From G047528285 sp047528285 (lineage in GTDB: Bacteria; Pseudomonadota; Gammaproteobacteria; Enterobacterales; Enterobacteriaceae), in assembly GCA_047528285.1 (NCBI GenBank), contig CP180022.1:1447033-1511032 (forward strand): a stretch of 64,000 nucleotides of DNA, given 5' to 3'. Below, piece after piece: positions 32,037 through 43,533 of the stretch. Numbering within the stretch: the stretch's first letter is position 1; every line of letters starts with the position of its first letter. The position numbers were made by a program, and so were the translations under genes. The notes beneath the pieces are model-generated. The model saw only the letters and a list, made by a program, of their open reading frames with translations. It was not told the DNA's origin and did not search any database.

Positions 32037-33625
32037 AGCAATATCTCACCAACGTGGATGCAAAACAGACAAAATATTGCAGTAGCAATATACAGAATGT
32101 AATTAGTTTCCTCCAGTGCTTTTTTTAAATCTTGGCTAATTTTTTTAGAAAATCTCTATTAATATATAAATAAAAAGATTTTGAAGTAAGCTCAATCCAG
32201 TTCATATATTTATCTTGATCTTTTCCCTAATTTTTACTCTCATCATCCATGAATAAAACGTTACGTAATTTTCTAAAAGTTAAAGTTGAGCAGATTTTGC
32301 TGATGAAAAATTCAATTTTTAGCCAGAATTTCGCATGATATTTCACTTCGAGGTATAAATATCTACCTATCAATGAAGATGAAAAGCGATAGCCATCACT
32401 AGTTTGATCGTTTTTTTGTATCTTTCGATATCAAATTCAGAAAGTATTCAGGAATATAGACACCTCTGTCAGTAGAGCTGGAGCACTGTCTAGTTTTGGC
32501 TTTATTGGACAAGGGTTCATCCATCTAGTATGAGATAAAATTTTCTCGAGATTGGAGATATTTACTGTCTCCTGACCATAAACTATCAAATACTTTCAGT
32601 GTTAATTTGAAAATATTTAAAGGCTAATAAGTGCGCCAGATATCACTTAAATTCAGTGCTAAAATGATATTTGTTTTTGTGTTTCTGTCTGTGATCTCGA
32701 TCGTTTTTTTCGCTTTTGGTCTACTTAGATTCAAGTTGTTTTTGTTGAATTAGTTTAGTGAATCGCATCTATAAAAATCGAGTATTGACTTAAATTGAGT
32801 GATTGGAGATTTTTTTGTATCTTCAGATACATATATGAATATGTTTGTTTTTCTGCCTTATGTGATGGTTGTTAGTATCAAGCGATTAATGTCATACATC
32901 TACAGCAGTGTTTTTTAAATATGTTTTATATTTGTGTTTTTTATCAAGAAATTCAACAAAGACATACAAAACGCCATATCCACAAAATGGCAATGGATAC
33001 TTTTAAACATATGGATACTACACGAATATTTCTCAGTAGCCCGTTAAAAACTGTTTTGATGCATTTTAAAATTACAGTAAAAAGCAGATGATGGAATAAA
33101 ATGTCATTTCACACTGAAATTGTTATTTTCCGTGAACCAGATAAAATTAAAGTTTACTATGCGATATAAAAAAACTATTACATCTTTATTTAGTCTTCTA
33201 ATAGCAGAAGAAAACCAGCTAAATTGAATATGTTTAGAATAAAAAACATACAGCCACCATATATTATTAATATTGTTAATCCAGTTTGGCCTAGTCTTTT
33301 ACATGACTAATATATGGTCTATTTATTAGATCCAGTTTTAGACTCAGCAACTCATCGTATATGGTTATCCATCATTATCAGGAACTTTGAAAAATTATTC
33401 ATGTTTAACTTATCTTGTTCATGAGAATTTTAGCTTCTGAATTAAAATAAGTTTAGATGCATGGGTATGAAATATTCAATTTTATTTTCACGAAATATTT
33501 AATGGTGGTATAAAATTAGTGCTATGAGGATATATATATCCTACCTTGGCGATAGTATGAATGGTCTTTTTACATTGATAGAAGGCCTCAATGTGTTCTA
33601 AGCTTGAGGTGGGGGCAGAGTCTTT
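32037..33625. other. Spacer between guaB and gpsA (expected cysE position)
   Basis: About 1.6 kb without an intact gene. In E. coli cysE lies just downstream of gpsA; no hexapeptide-repeat acyltransferase pattern could be read here. The guaB-proximal part contains an inverted repeat ATATTGC AGTA GCAATAT at 32074-32091. Confidence 0.55.
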
Positions 33626-34639
33626 TTATCCCGTCCTTTCTTTTTTCTGCGTGCGACCAAGTAGCGAAAGTGCTGCTAAATGTGCATTTTTATTCTGATA
33701 GAGCACCTGGTAAATTTGATCGGTGATAGGCATCTCTATTTTGTATCGGCTTGCTAACAGTAATACTTCTTTTGTATTACGGTAGCCCTCCACAACCTGC
33801 CCGATGATTTCCTGTGCATCCTCAACGTTAGCACCCTGCCCAAGAAGCATGCCGAAACGGCGATTGCGCGATAGATTGTCAGTACAGGTAAGCACCAGAT
33901 CACCTAATCCCGCCATACCCATAAAGGTTCCTGTCTTCGCACCCATCGTCGCGCCAAGATTCGACATTTCAGCCAGTCCTCGGGTGATTAGTGCAGTGCG
34001 TGCATTAGCGCCAAAACCTATACCATCGGAGATACCGGCGCCAATGGCGATAACGTTCTTCACTGCCCCACCCAGTTGAACCCCAATGAGATCAGGATTA
34101 CTGTAAACTCGGAAATTTTTATCGCAGTGCAACAGTTGCTGTAAATCAGCGCTAAAAGCAGCATTAGTAGCCGCCAACGTAATAGCGGTTGGTAAACCCG
34201 ACGCTAATTCGCGTGCAAACGTCGGTCCTGATATAACCGCCAGCGGCATCTGGTCGCCTAATATCTCACGTGCAACCTCCTGCAGTAATCTACCAGTTTT
34301 TGCCTCCAATCCCTTTGTTGCCCAAACAATACGCGCATCTTTTCGAAGATAAGGTTTAAGTTGAATAAGTACGCAGCCGAATACATGACTCGGGACAACA
34401 ATCAGAATATTACTGCTGGCCGCCATAGCTTTCAGCAGTGATGCTTCTAGACGCAGTGTCGGCGGAAAAGATATATCAGGCAAATAAGCTTGATTGCAGC
34501 GTACTGCCTCAAGCGCTCGGATATGGGTTGGATTACGCCCCCACAATAACACATTGTGGCCGTTACGCGAAAGGCTGATAGCTAAAGCTGTACCGTAAGA
34601 ACCGGCACCGATAACAACCATTGAAGCATCGCTAGACAT
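33626..34639 (-). CDS. gpsA: Glycerol-3-phosphate dehydrogenase [NAD(P)+]
   Basis: Reduces dihydroxyacetone phosphate to sn-glycerol-3-phosphate, the backbone precursor of phospholipids. The 337 aa (E. coli 339) have the Rossmann motif GAGSYG (11-16), VVPSHVFG near 85, SGPTFARELA near 140, the catalytic lysine in GGAVKNVIAIGAG near 192, and the substrate-binding SRNRRFG segment. It starts 2 nt after the secB stop, with AAGGA inside the secB end, so the two genes are coupled. Its product feeds PlsB, also encoded in this window. Confidence 0.97.
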   Translation of the reverse strand: MSSDASMVVIGAGSYGTALAISLSRNGHNVLLWGRNPTHIRALEAVRCNQAYLPDISFPPTLRLEASLLKAMAASSNILIVVPSHVFGCVLIQLKPYLRKDARIVWATKGLEAKTGRLLQEVAREILGDQMPLAVISGPTFARELASGLPTAITLAATNAAFSADLQQLLHCDKNFRVYSNPDLIGVQLGGAVKNVIAIGAGISDGIGFGANARTALITRGLAEMSNLGATMGAKTGTFMGMAGLGDLVLTCTDNLSRNRRFGMLLGQGANVEDAQEIIGQVVEGYRNTKEVLLLASRYKIEMPITDQIYQVLYQNKNAHLAALSLLGRTQKKERTG

Positions 34640-34641
34640 AA

Positions 34642-35109
34642 TTAAGATCCTTGATCCGGCAAGAATCCTTCGTTTTTAATTCGTTGTAGGTTGTTTATGA
34701 AGAGTGCATCAAAATTAATGGGTGCCAAATTTAGCTGCGGAAAAGTACCGCGAGATACCTGGTTTGTGATACATTCGCGAGCATATGGAAACAAAATATT
34801 CGGGCAATACACGCCGAGGTTGTGTGCCATCTTGGTTTTGTTAATTTCGGAAATAGTAAAGATACCAGCCATCTGGATTTCACACAAAAACGCGAGATCT
34901 TCGCCTAGCATTGCCGTCACGGTGATGCGGAGAACAACTTCATAAATATATTCCGATAGCTGATTGGAATAGGTGTCCAGATCCACGTTAATTTTAGGTT
35001 TCCATTCTTCCTGAAACACTTTAGGCGTATTCGGCGCTTCAAATGAAACATCCTTGGTATAAATACGCTGAATCTGAAAAATTATTTTTCTATTATTATC
35101 TTCTGACAT
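34642..35109 (-). CDS. secB: Protein-export chaperone SecB
   Basis: Tetrameric cytosolic chaperone that keeps preproteins unfolded and hands them to SecA. Starting at 35109 gives MSEDNNRKIIFQIQRIYTKD and 155 aa, the E. coli length; an earlier in-frame ATG at 35133 adds eight unconserved residues. The YCPNILFPYARECI and GTFPQLNLAPINFDALF segments are conserved. It precedes gpsA as in E. coli; grxC, normally upstream, is gone. Confidence 0.97.
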   Translation of the reverse strand: MSEDNNRKIIFQIQRIYTKDVSFEAPNTPKVFQEEWKPKINVDLDTYSNQLSEYIYEVVLRITVTAMLGEDLAFLCEIQMAGIFTISEINKTKMAHNLGVYCPNILFPYARECITNQVSRGTFPQLNLAPINFDALFINNLQRIKNEGFLPDQGS

Positions 35110-36771
35110 TGAAAAAACCTTTTTTAAAATCATAAGTATCTAACTTATTTATCAATTGGAATGGAAATTATTTCTATATTTATCATTTCTTTTGATATGA
35201 TATTCTGCTATCATTGTTATCAATGTCATAGTGTTTATCAAAATAAACAGTGTTACCAGAAAGATCTAATGCGCTTTTTGTTTTCTTGTTTTTTATTACT
35301 TATATTACTGGGCTAATTAATAATATATTAATTACCGCGTTATCGCATTTTTCCATTTTATGCAAGTGACTACGGGATTGGCCCATACTGGCTATCTATT
35401 TAGTACAGTATAGCGTTCAACGCTGTTCTAGAGCTAATATTTTATTTTATATATCCTACTTTTAGTATCTTAAAAAATATTAGATACGTTAATGACAGTA
35501 ATACCAAAGAGTTACTATAACACTTCGGATTTGATTACAAATATTTATTTGAAATCTCAGTGTTCCGTGATCTAATTATCTACACATTCAGTCTCAGACT
35601 GAATTAAAAATCGATATGGCCCTTATAAGATCGTATCAGTTGAGTAGGTAAAGTCCTTAAACCACATTTGCTTTTTATTCATCTTATTTCAGCCTTCTGG
35701 CCAACATACGTTTACCTAGCTTTTACTAATATTCATGTCAGTTTTTTCCTTTTTTAGTTAACATGAGTCAGATGTGATTTATGACAAATTGTATACGATT
35801 TTATCAGGTATTCATGAATACACTCTTTATTCAAAAGGATAGTCTCTTTACTTAAGATAAACAAAATACTACTTTGTATCGCTAAACTGTCGCACGAGAT
35901 TAACAGAATTCTATTTATATCAATAATATACAACAAATCTTTTTCTATGTTTTTGATACTAATATGAAATATATTATTCATTAGCATATCAATATACATT
36001 AGATATTTAGATAGGTTTTTTGTTAATGTTAAAGGGAAACTTCTTCCAGTCAGTCAAACTTTTAGACAGATGTACAACTCGGTAAGGATAGTTGCTAGGT
36101 TAATTAGACATCTGTTTTATAATTCATATCAATATTATCTTCCTTGCGTGGTTGCAAAAAACACGTGCTTTGCGAGATAGATAAAAAATCTTATAATAAG
36201 GTTAATTATAAATGAAAATATCATCCGATTAAAAAATATTTAATTTTTTAGAAAACGCTATATGTTCTGGGTATATTATAGATATATATTTGTATATTAA
36301 TATAATGTGTTGTTTAATTATGGTTTTGTATCGAAAAATGATAGGTATAAATCCCCGTATGAATAGGTATACATTCTTGCTTTTAGCAAGAATCATGATA
36401 AATGTATAGTTATTTATAAGGTACTTTTTTGGATAAAGAATGCAAAACATCCTCCAATAGTTTATTTTATATATTTAAATAATGGCAAATTCTTTTTCCA
36501 CAGGTAAACCATGTATACAAGTATCTGCAGATCACTCGTAAAATGAGTCTAGGTCTTCATCTATCGATGAAGATTTCGACAACCACGCTGATAACTACTG
36601 AGTTATCAGCTCTTTGTGCAAGATTTATCGTTTTACCGTCTAAGGAATCTCTATTTTTTTTGAAAAGGTCTGTATTTGTGAATTAATAAGGTTTTTTCAG
36701 GATGAAAAAAAATAGCCAATTTTGTATAAATTTTGATGTTTATCAAAATTTTCTTTTTTTGATGAGAAAAG
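35110..36771. other. Spacer between yibN and secB (expected grxC position)
   Basis: About 1.7 kb, AT-rich and without a supported gene. No CPYC glutaredoxin motif could be read on the minus strand. At 36728-36751 a 10-bp stem AAATTTTGAT with loop GTTT is followed on the plus strand by a T-rich tract; it faces the 3' end of yibN. Confidence 0.55.
36728..36760 (+). terminator. AT-rich terminator-like hairpin facing yibN
   Basis: Perfect 10-bp stem AAATTTTGAT / ATCAAAATTT, loop GTTT, then TTC and T7 on the plus strand. The T-tract orientation suits transcription from the left, where no gene remains. It could still fold at the 3' end of the yibN transcript. Confidence 0.35.
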
Positions 36772-37206
36772 TTATTTACTTTGAATTAACGGTAAATTTT
36801 CTGTAATCCAGCCGGATATGCCTTCTTTCAGTACATAAACCCGTTTAAATCCAGCTTTAATTAGCTTTTTTGCTGACGCGTGCGAAGAGATACCTTTTGT
36901 GCAGACGACAATGATCTGTTTATCTTTTGCTTTTCTTAGCTCACCCAGATTACCGGATTTAATGTCTACTGTAGCCAGATTTAGGCTATTGACGATATGC
37001 CCTTTACGGTAATCAGCTTGGTTACGTAGATCTACAATCAAAGCATTTTCTTTATTTATCAAGTTGATGGCTTCATCTTGTAGGATCTCTCTAACTTTAG
37101 ATAACCGGATTTGAAAAGTGATAACGATTACGCTACTCAAGAGAACCACCCATGCAAGACTTAACATAGTATGCTTGGCGATAAATTGTAAAATCTCTTC
37201 TTGCAT
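36772..37206 (-). CDS. yibN: Membrane-anchored rhodanese-like protein YibN
   Basis: Single-domain rhodanese with one N-terminal membrane helix (about residues 13-30). Start 37206 gives MQEEILQFIAKH and 144 aa (E. coli 143); an in-frame ATG 13 codons earlier is not conserved. The rhodanese fold (about 45-140) has VDLRNQADYRKGHI and an active-site loop VCTKGISS with Cys102 in the canonical position. Sulfurtransferase activity is inferred from the fold, not shown. It heads the remnant yibN-(grxC)-secB-gpsA group. Confidence 0.9.
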   Translation of the reverse strand: MQEEILQFIAKHTMLSLAWVVLLSSVIVITFQIRLSKVREILQDEAINLINKENALIVDLRNQADYRKGHIVNSLNLATVDIKSGNLGELRKAKDKQIIVVCTKGISSHASAKKLIKAGFKRVYVLKEGISGWITENLPLIQSK

Positions 37207-38059
37207 GGGGTAAAGAACTCCTGTTAGTAAATTTTCATGCCTCAAAGGTATTCAAGTATACCAGCGCTGCTGAAAAAATCATCTGATATAAAGATATTAT
37301 CCCCAAGATAACTAATAAAAATCTGTTTCGAAGCGTACAAAATTTATATACATTGAGGCCCTATAAAAATAAATTATCAGTACATACCTTGTAATTTAAA
37401 ATAATCAGTATACAAAATAAATTTATTTTTAATGAATTCATGTTTCATATTCACTAATAATCGACAAAAATATAACTAAATTTAGATATCGTCTTTGCAC
37501 CGAAGCAATGATGGTCTGGGTATATCTTGTTTCCCCTAGAAAAGCTAAACCGAGAGATATAGATTAGATGACTTTTCAAATTAGCAATTAAAGGAATAAT
37601 AATCCGTATGGCAAAATTGTTTTTATACTTATTTGGATATCGTTTTTTCATGGATACAAGCGTTCAGATGGCACTTAATTTTTAGTAATAAAGCAAGAAC
37701 ACAAAGCAAAAGAATACTTGTTTATTTAGCCACCTTAATGAAGTTCAAGCAAAAATTATCAATAATTTGTGTTAACACACGGCTATCGAATCTTGGTGTT
37801 TGCCCAAAAGAGCTATAAGCCTATCCAAAGCACTTTTAGATAGTGGGGAACAAGTTTGCCCCTTGCTTTTCTATCAACCGAGGGTGTACCCCTTTTGTAA
37901 AAGGGTTAGTGGGTTCCTCTGATATGGATCGTTATCCAGCATTATAATGTTGATATTAGCTTGCATGAGTGATATTCAGAAGTTACAGCTGAATCTCAGC
38001 AAGATTCAGCTCAAGATAGAGGAAAAATCTATAGAGCCAAATTAGCGCAAGCATAGGAG

Positions 38060-38580
38060 GAATAACCATGCGCTGTAATTATATATTTTAAATGCCACGC
38101 CTGGAGTGGTCAATTTCATTCTTTAATTATATAGAGAGATAATTTATCGATTAAAACAGGAGCCCACTATTCTTACTATTTCATCATTAGCATGACTGTC
38201 ATCAAAAATCTAGTTGGTGCCTGCCGTTTCCGGTACCAGGATATCTATATCCTTAAAAGGTAAGTCTTTCCTGGACAGATCCTATAAACGTAGTCGTCAT
38301 TCATCGTTGTTACTTCAATTGCAGGGAAGGCATGAATACATAGAAATAATTCATGATCTATATCGTTAAGCCTCCTCCCGATAACTCTGCGTGTGCTGAA
38401 AGAAATATTATCCCCCCGCACTGAGCTAGACGATGTTGTCCATGATGAGGTCAGCGTGCACTTAAACGAAAAATCTTACGGTAGTGCAGATCGTACCTGT
38501 ACTTAGGCTTATATTTAACCCTATTACTTCAAGCATACAGGTATTTGATGAAGTTTTTTATAATACGGCTGGCTCCTATT
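38060..38580. pseudogene. Eroded coding remnant, unidentified
   Basis: The composition is clearly richer in GC than the flanks. On the minus strand short protein-like stretches can be read (for example HAFPAIEVTTMNDDYVYRIC and KDLPFKDIDILVPETAGT), interrupted by stops and frame changes. I could not name the family. Confidence 0.3.
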
Positions 38581-40523
38581 ATTGAGGAGGAATAGTCGCC
38601 AATGAAACCAGCAAGAAGGTCACTAAACAGTAGTCATTAGGTCATGAAGATTTTTTCGAAAGTCTTGTTTTTAATACTTTAAAAAAATATAAGAAAATGC
38701 CATTTCTCAAATGTTAGAAAAAATCTCACCGCTAATCATTTTAGCCCAGAACGAATCAATCACTTTTCCCATTGATATCAACCGTCCTAGATTTTCACTA
38801 CTTTGTACTGAAGTCACGCAAGTCACTTATTACATTATCATGTTTCGAAATTATAGATCAAGGATAGGGTAATAATGCATGACAATGCCATAAAATAAAT
38901 TAAATATTCTATTGTTAGATATAAATGTAAAATTTAATCATGACTATGATATCTAGGTAAAGTACTAAATTGACTGTTATTACCAAATTCTCTGTTTTAG
39001 AGAAAATAGAGGATTCAGTATCCATGATACCACCAAATAAAATTGATTAATTATATTTTAACTCTTATCTCTCTGTATTTACAAATAAAATAATAACTAA
39101 AAACTTTATGTCAAAAAACAATTTATAACTCGGTAGTGCATTTTAGGACATTGAACAATATCTGGATATTATTCAATGGGACATGTAATCGCTTTTTATA
39201 TTAAATAAAAATTTAAAAGGATTTGAAAAATTAGAACTAAATCATAAAAACTTAAATTTATTTAAAAGTTTACTATAGTGAAAGAAAAGAATTTTAGAAA
39301 AAATATCAGAGCACAAAATAAAGGTATCAGTAATATTTTATTAAATCGATTTACTCCTCTGATGGCATGATTAGATAAATTGGTCAATATTGGCATGGAC
39401 AGAAAAACTTTTTTACATGCCGTGGCCAACAGTTCTACTATATAGATATAGATATTAAGATATTTCCAGTATGATGAAATACATTTTTTCTTTTTTATAA
39501 AATTACATAGCTTTATTGAATCTTATTTACTTATGAGGGATGTCTCTGTGTTATCTAAACTCTTTACTGATTAGCTTGATAGGTAAAAAATTAACCTTAG
39601 AATAAATATTCTAATATGTGAAATTATTAATAAATACCTTATTGATTACAGGGGGTTTTTAAAATCTTTTATGAATATGAATGTAAACAAGTTTTCTAGA
39701 TATGGTGCCAAGAAATATAAAGTGTGATGAGAGTATTATTTGGCATCGAACAGCAAGATAAATGAAATTATCTGTATCGCTTTATCGATCAGGATTACCA
39801 CTGATGTCACAGTGTTTTTCCAATTTTTATATAATAGATTTACCAAAGATCAAAAACGTCTCTATGTTGATTTAGATTTGTTAAAAATGATATATATCAT
39901 ATACTATTTAAGGTTTTTTGTATTTTGTTTATAATTTAAAAAATAATTTTTTAATCTAGATAATTGATATATAAGTTCAAATTACGTTACCTAAATCTGT
40001 CGAATTTATCCTTGCTTATATTACATGACTCGATGAGTCAAATACGACATTATAAATAAAGTTACGCATCATATTAATGAAAAGATCTTACTGTGATTTC
40101 TCAAAAGCATTTAAAAATTCTATAGCATCTGTGTATTATTTATCTAAAAACATAGCACATAAACTGAATTGGACATACTATTAAATTATGTTAATAACAT
40201 AAATATTTTCCATAATGCGTTTTAAAAAAGTAAATATACTTCAGCAATATATCTTAGCTATATCGAAAATATTATCGTGATTTACTGTTTACAATACATG
40301 TTACCTAGGATGATGTTTTTCTGAGTAAGAAAATAAAGAGTTTATTCAACCAAGAATAAGTGATAAATATTGTCCAGATCGATACCATGAATGTACTCAT
40401 GCCGTTACAAATTAGCATTTGAACGGTAGAGTCGAAATACCTAGAAATAGAAAGTAGACTTTATCAGCATCGTTTAGTGGCTAAAAATGGCTGTTTTCGT
40501 TTTGAAAGAGTTTTTGGCGAACA

Positions 40524-40559
40524 TATCTGATGTCAGCATACTCATGCTGACATCAGATA
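40524..40559. repeat. Perfect 16-bp inverted repeat with partial copy nearby
   Basis: Arms TATCTGATGTCAGCAT and complement flank a 4-nt loop ACTC. The motif CTCATGCTGACAT at the loop and right arm recurs at about 40932-40945, shortly before plsB. Just upstream a short protein-like tail (HRLVAKNGCFRFERVFGEHI, stop) ends at the hairpin, so it may be the terminator of a lost gene. Confidence 0.5.
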
Positions 40560-41017
40560 CCAGATAGATGAGATGATAATCCACGTGCATAACTGGATTA
40601 AATTATTAATAATTCCAAATAATATTCAACAGAATAAAGTCATTTATACAGTCTTTTCAAGGTTTTATATAGGTTATTTCTAACTTGAATATTAAAAAAT
40701 GAAGAAGAATAAATGCTATTCAAGATAATATAATCTTTATCCCTTAGTCGAAGCGTGATGCGATGGTCCAAAGATATGGTGTGTGGCGGGGTATGTATGT
40801 TGCATCTCTCGATAATCCCTTGCTTAATGCTTATGGATACATCGGGTTAATGGTCGATATATGCCATGGAACGCAAATTCTAAAAGCATGATTTTTACGC
40901 GTGATGCTAAATCTATTGCCGATTTGATTTCAAATGCTCATGCTGACATAAGGAATCCTTGAGTGTATTTTTTGGTAATCCTTGTATAGATATTGCAATA
41001 AGAGGTTTTATAAAATT

Positions 41018-43510
41018 ATGTCAGGTTGGCGTAAAATGTATTATACGTTATTGTATTTAGTATTGAAATTATTTGTAAAAATTAACGTTATTCCGAAAAA
41101 TTCACGTGATGAATCTGGCTTTAATCCTCGGCAGCCTATGATATATGTGTTGCCCTACACTTCCAAAATAGATCTGCTTATCTTACGTACTCAATGTCTG
41201 AAAGAGGGTTTTCCTGATCCACTGACGCCGCTGTATATCGATGGCGTTACTCTAGCACGCTATGTTTTTATTCACGACGAGCCATGCCGATTTTCATTGA
41301 ATCCGAAAAAATCTCAGTCTGTTTTGCTGTTTCAGCATTATCTAGATTTACACCGCGAAAATCCCGCACTAGATATACAGTTGCTACCAGTATTTGTGAT
41401 GTTTGGTCGCGCCCCTGGAAAAGAGTCTCAATCTAGCTGGATTGTATCACAGTTGCGTTTACTAAACGGGATCAAGAAAATTTTAACGGTTCTGTGGCTT
41501 GGGCGCGATAGTTTCGTACGGTTTTCACGAGTGTTATCGCTACGCTATATGGCTACTGAATATAAAACAGATAAGTCTATCGCCAAGAAACTTGTCCGAG
41601 TCGCACGCATGCATTTTTCTCGGCAAAAATTAGGAGCGGTAGGGCCGAGATTACCAGTACGACAAGATCTGTTTAATAAGTTGCTTTCATCGAAAATCAT
41701 TGAAAAAGCGGTGGAAGATGAAGCGCGAAGCAAGAATATTTCTGTACAAAAATCACAGAATAACGCTATCCAACTCATGGAGGAAATTGCCGCTAATTTT
41801 TCTTATGAAGCGCTACGTTTTTCGGACAGAATACTAGGCTGGACATGGAATCGATTGTATCAAGGACTGCAGGTGCGTAACGTCGAGCGGATTCGTCAGC
41901 TAGTTGAAGAGGGCCATGAAATAGTTTATGTGCCATGCCACCGAAGCCATATGGATTATCTTTTGCTTTCCTATGTACTTTACCATCAGGGACTTGTTCC
42001 GCCGCATATTGTCGCTGGTATTAACCTGAATTTCTGGCCGGCCGGCCCAATATTTCGTCGTCTAGGCGCGTTTTTTATTCGCCGTAGGTTCAAAGTGGGG
42101 AAGCTATACTCTGCCATTTTTCGAGCATATCTTGGCGAGTTATTTACTCGCGGCTACTCGGTGGAATATTTCGTTGAAGGGGGGCGTTCCCGGACCGGGC
42201 GACTTCTAGAACCTAAAACAGGGATGTTGACCATGACTATTCAAGCCATGCTGCGTGGTGGGCATCGTCCTATTACTCTAGTGCCGATTTATGTTGGTTA
42301 TGAACATGTGCTAGAAGTGGCAACCTATGCTAAAGAATTGCGCGGCGCTGCCAAAGAGAAAGAAGGACTTTGGCAAATGATACGTGGATTACGTAAACTG
42401 CGTAATCTTGGGGAGGGTTATGTTAATTTTGGCAACCCGCTATCCCTAGTAACCTGGCTATCGCAACATGTACCGCAGTGGCGTGATTCTATTGATCCCA
42501 TAGAAGCCCCTCGTCCAAGTTGGTTGGCGCCGGCGGTCAATGAGATTGCTACTACTTTGATGCTGCGGATCAATGATGCCGCAGCGGCTAATGCTATTAA
42601 TTTGTGCTCTAGTGTATTGCTGGCCTCTCGCCAGCGCGCTCTGACTCGCCAGCTGCTTCTATCGCAGCTGACGTGTTACCTAGAACTACTGCGTAATGTT
42701 CCATATGCACCTGAGGTCACGATTCCCGATCTAACACCAGAGGTGCTCCTAAACCATGCCTTGGCAATGAATAAGTTTAGCGTCGAGCTCAATACTATGG
42801 GGGATATCATCTTTTTGTCGCGCGATCAGGCTGTATTGATGACTTATTACAGAAATAACATTCAGCATCTTTTTATCCTTCCTTCTCTGGTAGCAACTAT
42901 TATTTGTAGCCATCCGGGTATCGAACGTACACAACTGCATCAGCGAGCAACCCTATTTTATCCTTTTTTCAAAGCAGAGCTTTTCATGCGCTATAACAAA
43001 CAACAGTTGTCGCCAGTTATTGATAGCATCATAGATGAATTGGGGCGCCAGAGACTGCTGAAAACGCATGGACCTCATCTTTATACAACGAAAACACGGC
43101 TTCAGGCTTTGCAGCTATTGGCCGGTGGCGTGAGCGAAACGCTACAACGTTACGCTATTACCTTTTCGTTATTGCATGCTAATCCATCACTTAACCGTAA
43201 TGCACTAGAAAAAGCAAGCCGTATTATGGCTCAGCGTTTATCGATTTTGCATGGGATTAACGCGCCGGAGTTTTTTGATAAAGCCGTTTTCTCAACCCTA
43301 GTGGAAACGATGCGCGCCGAGGCATATATCATCAATTTCTGTGGTAATACTATCGATGAAAAAGTCAGAGAAATATATGATATCCTCAGTAAAATGGTCT
43401 CGGCGGATGTTCTTGATACTATCAAGAAGAATACCAGTTTAATAAAGAATATGGGTAGTTATTACCAACCCGCTAGCAAGGTAGATATTTCTACCAAAGC
43501 CCCATCGTAG
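41018..43510 (+). CDS. plsB: Glycerol-3-phosphate 1-O-acyltransferase
   Basis: Inner-membrane enzyme that transfers an acyl chain to position 1 of sn-glycerol-3-phosphate, the first step of phospholipid synthesis. ATG 41018 gives MSGWRKMYYTLLYL and 830 aa (E. coli 807); the longer reading from 40982 adds 12 unconserved residues. The acyltransferase block I HX4D motif is CHRSHMD (His308, Asp313). Later blocks are FVEGGRSRTGR near 390 and PIYVGYEHV. The extra length is mainly near the N-terminus and the divergent C-terminus. It converges on ubiA, as in E. coli. Substrate comes from GpsA. Confidence 0.97.
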   Translation: MSGWRKMYYTLLYLVLKLFVKINVIPKNSRDESGFNPRQPMIYVLPYTSKIDLLILRTQCLKEGFPDPLTPLYIDGVTLARYVFIHDEPCRFSLNPKKSQSVLLFQHYLDLHRENPALDIQLLPVFVMFGRAPGKESQSSWIVSQLRLLNGIKKILTVLWLGRDSFVRFSRVLSLRYMATEYKTDKSIAKKLVRVARMHFSRQKLGAVGPRLPVRQDLFNKLLSSKIIEKAVEDEARSKNISVQKSQNNAIQLMEEIAANFSYEALRFSDRILGWTWNRLYQGLQVRNVERIRQLVEEGHEIVYVPCHRSHMDYLLLSYVLYHQGLVPPHIVAGINLNFWPAGPIFRRLGAFFIRRRFKVGKLYSAIFRAYLGELFTRGYSVEYFVEGGRSRTGRLLEPKTGMLTMTIQAMLRGGHRPITLVPIYVGYEHVLEVATYAKELRGAAKEKEGLWQMIRGLRKLRNLGEGYVNFGNPLSLVTWLSQHVPQWRDSIDPIEAPRPSWLAPAVNEIATTLMLRINDAAAANAINLCSSVLLASRQRALTRQLLLSQLTCYLELLRNVPYAPEVTIPDLTPEVLLNHALAMNKFSVELNTMGDIIFLSRDQAVLMTYYRNNIQHLFILPSLVATIICSHPGIERTQLHQRATLFYPFFKAELFMRYNKQQLSPVIDSIIDELGRQRLLKTHGPHLYTTKTRLQALQLLAGGVSETLQRYAITFSLLHANPSLNRNALEKASRIMAQRLSILHGINAPEFFDKAVFSTLVETMRAEAYIINFCGNTIDEKVREIYDILSKMVSADVLDTIKKNTSLIKNMGSYYQPASKVDISTKAPS

Positions 43511-43533
43511 AACCTCTGATAGAAAAGGTTTTT
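43511..43533 (+). terminator. Weak intrinsic terminator after plsB
   Basis: Stem AACCT / AGGTT with a 10-nt loop runs directly into T5. It begins one base after the plsB stop codon. The stem is short, so this is tentative. Confidence 0.35.

Larger units (their letters stand above)
37207..41017. other. Gene desert, about 3.8 kb, upstream of plsB
   Basis: There is no intact gene. In E. coli dgkA and lexA lie next to plsB, but neither could be traced here. A less AT-rich block at about 37.8-38.6 kb reads like eroded coding sequence (see separate entry). A perfect 16-bp hairpin lies at 40524-40559. About 400 nt further on, at 40932-40945, the 14-nt core CTCATGCTGACAT of its right arm recurs. Confidence 0.6.

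Noticed and set aside
33572..33594. Hairpin ACATTGA/TCAATGT as the gpsA terminator
   Set aside because: On the minus strand it is followed by A-rich rather than T-rich sequence, so it does not fit an intrinsic terminator for gpsA.
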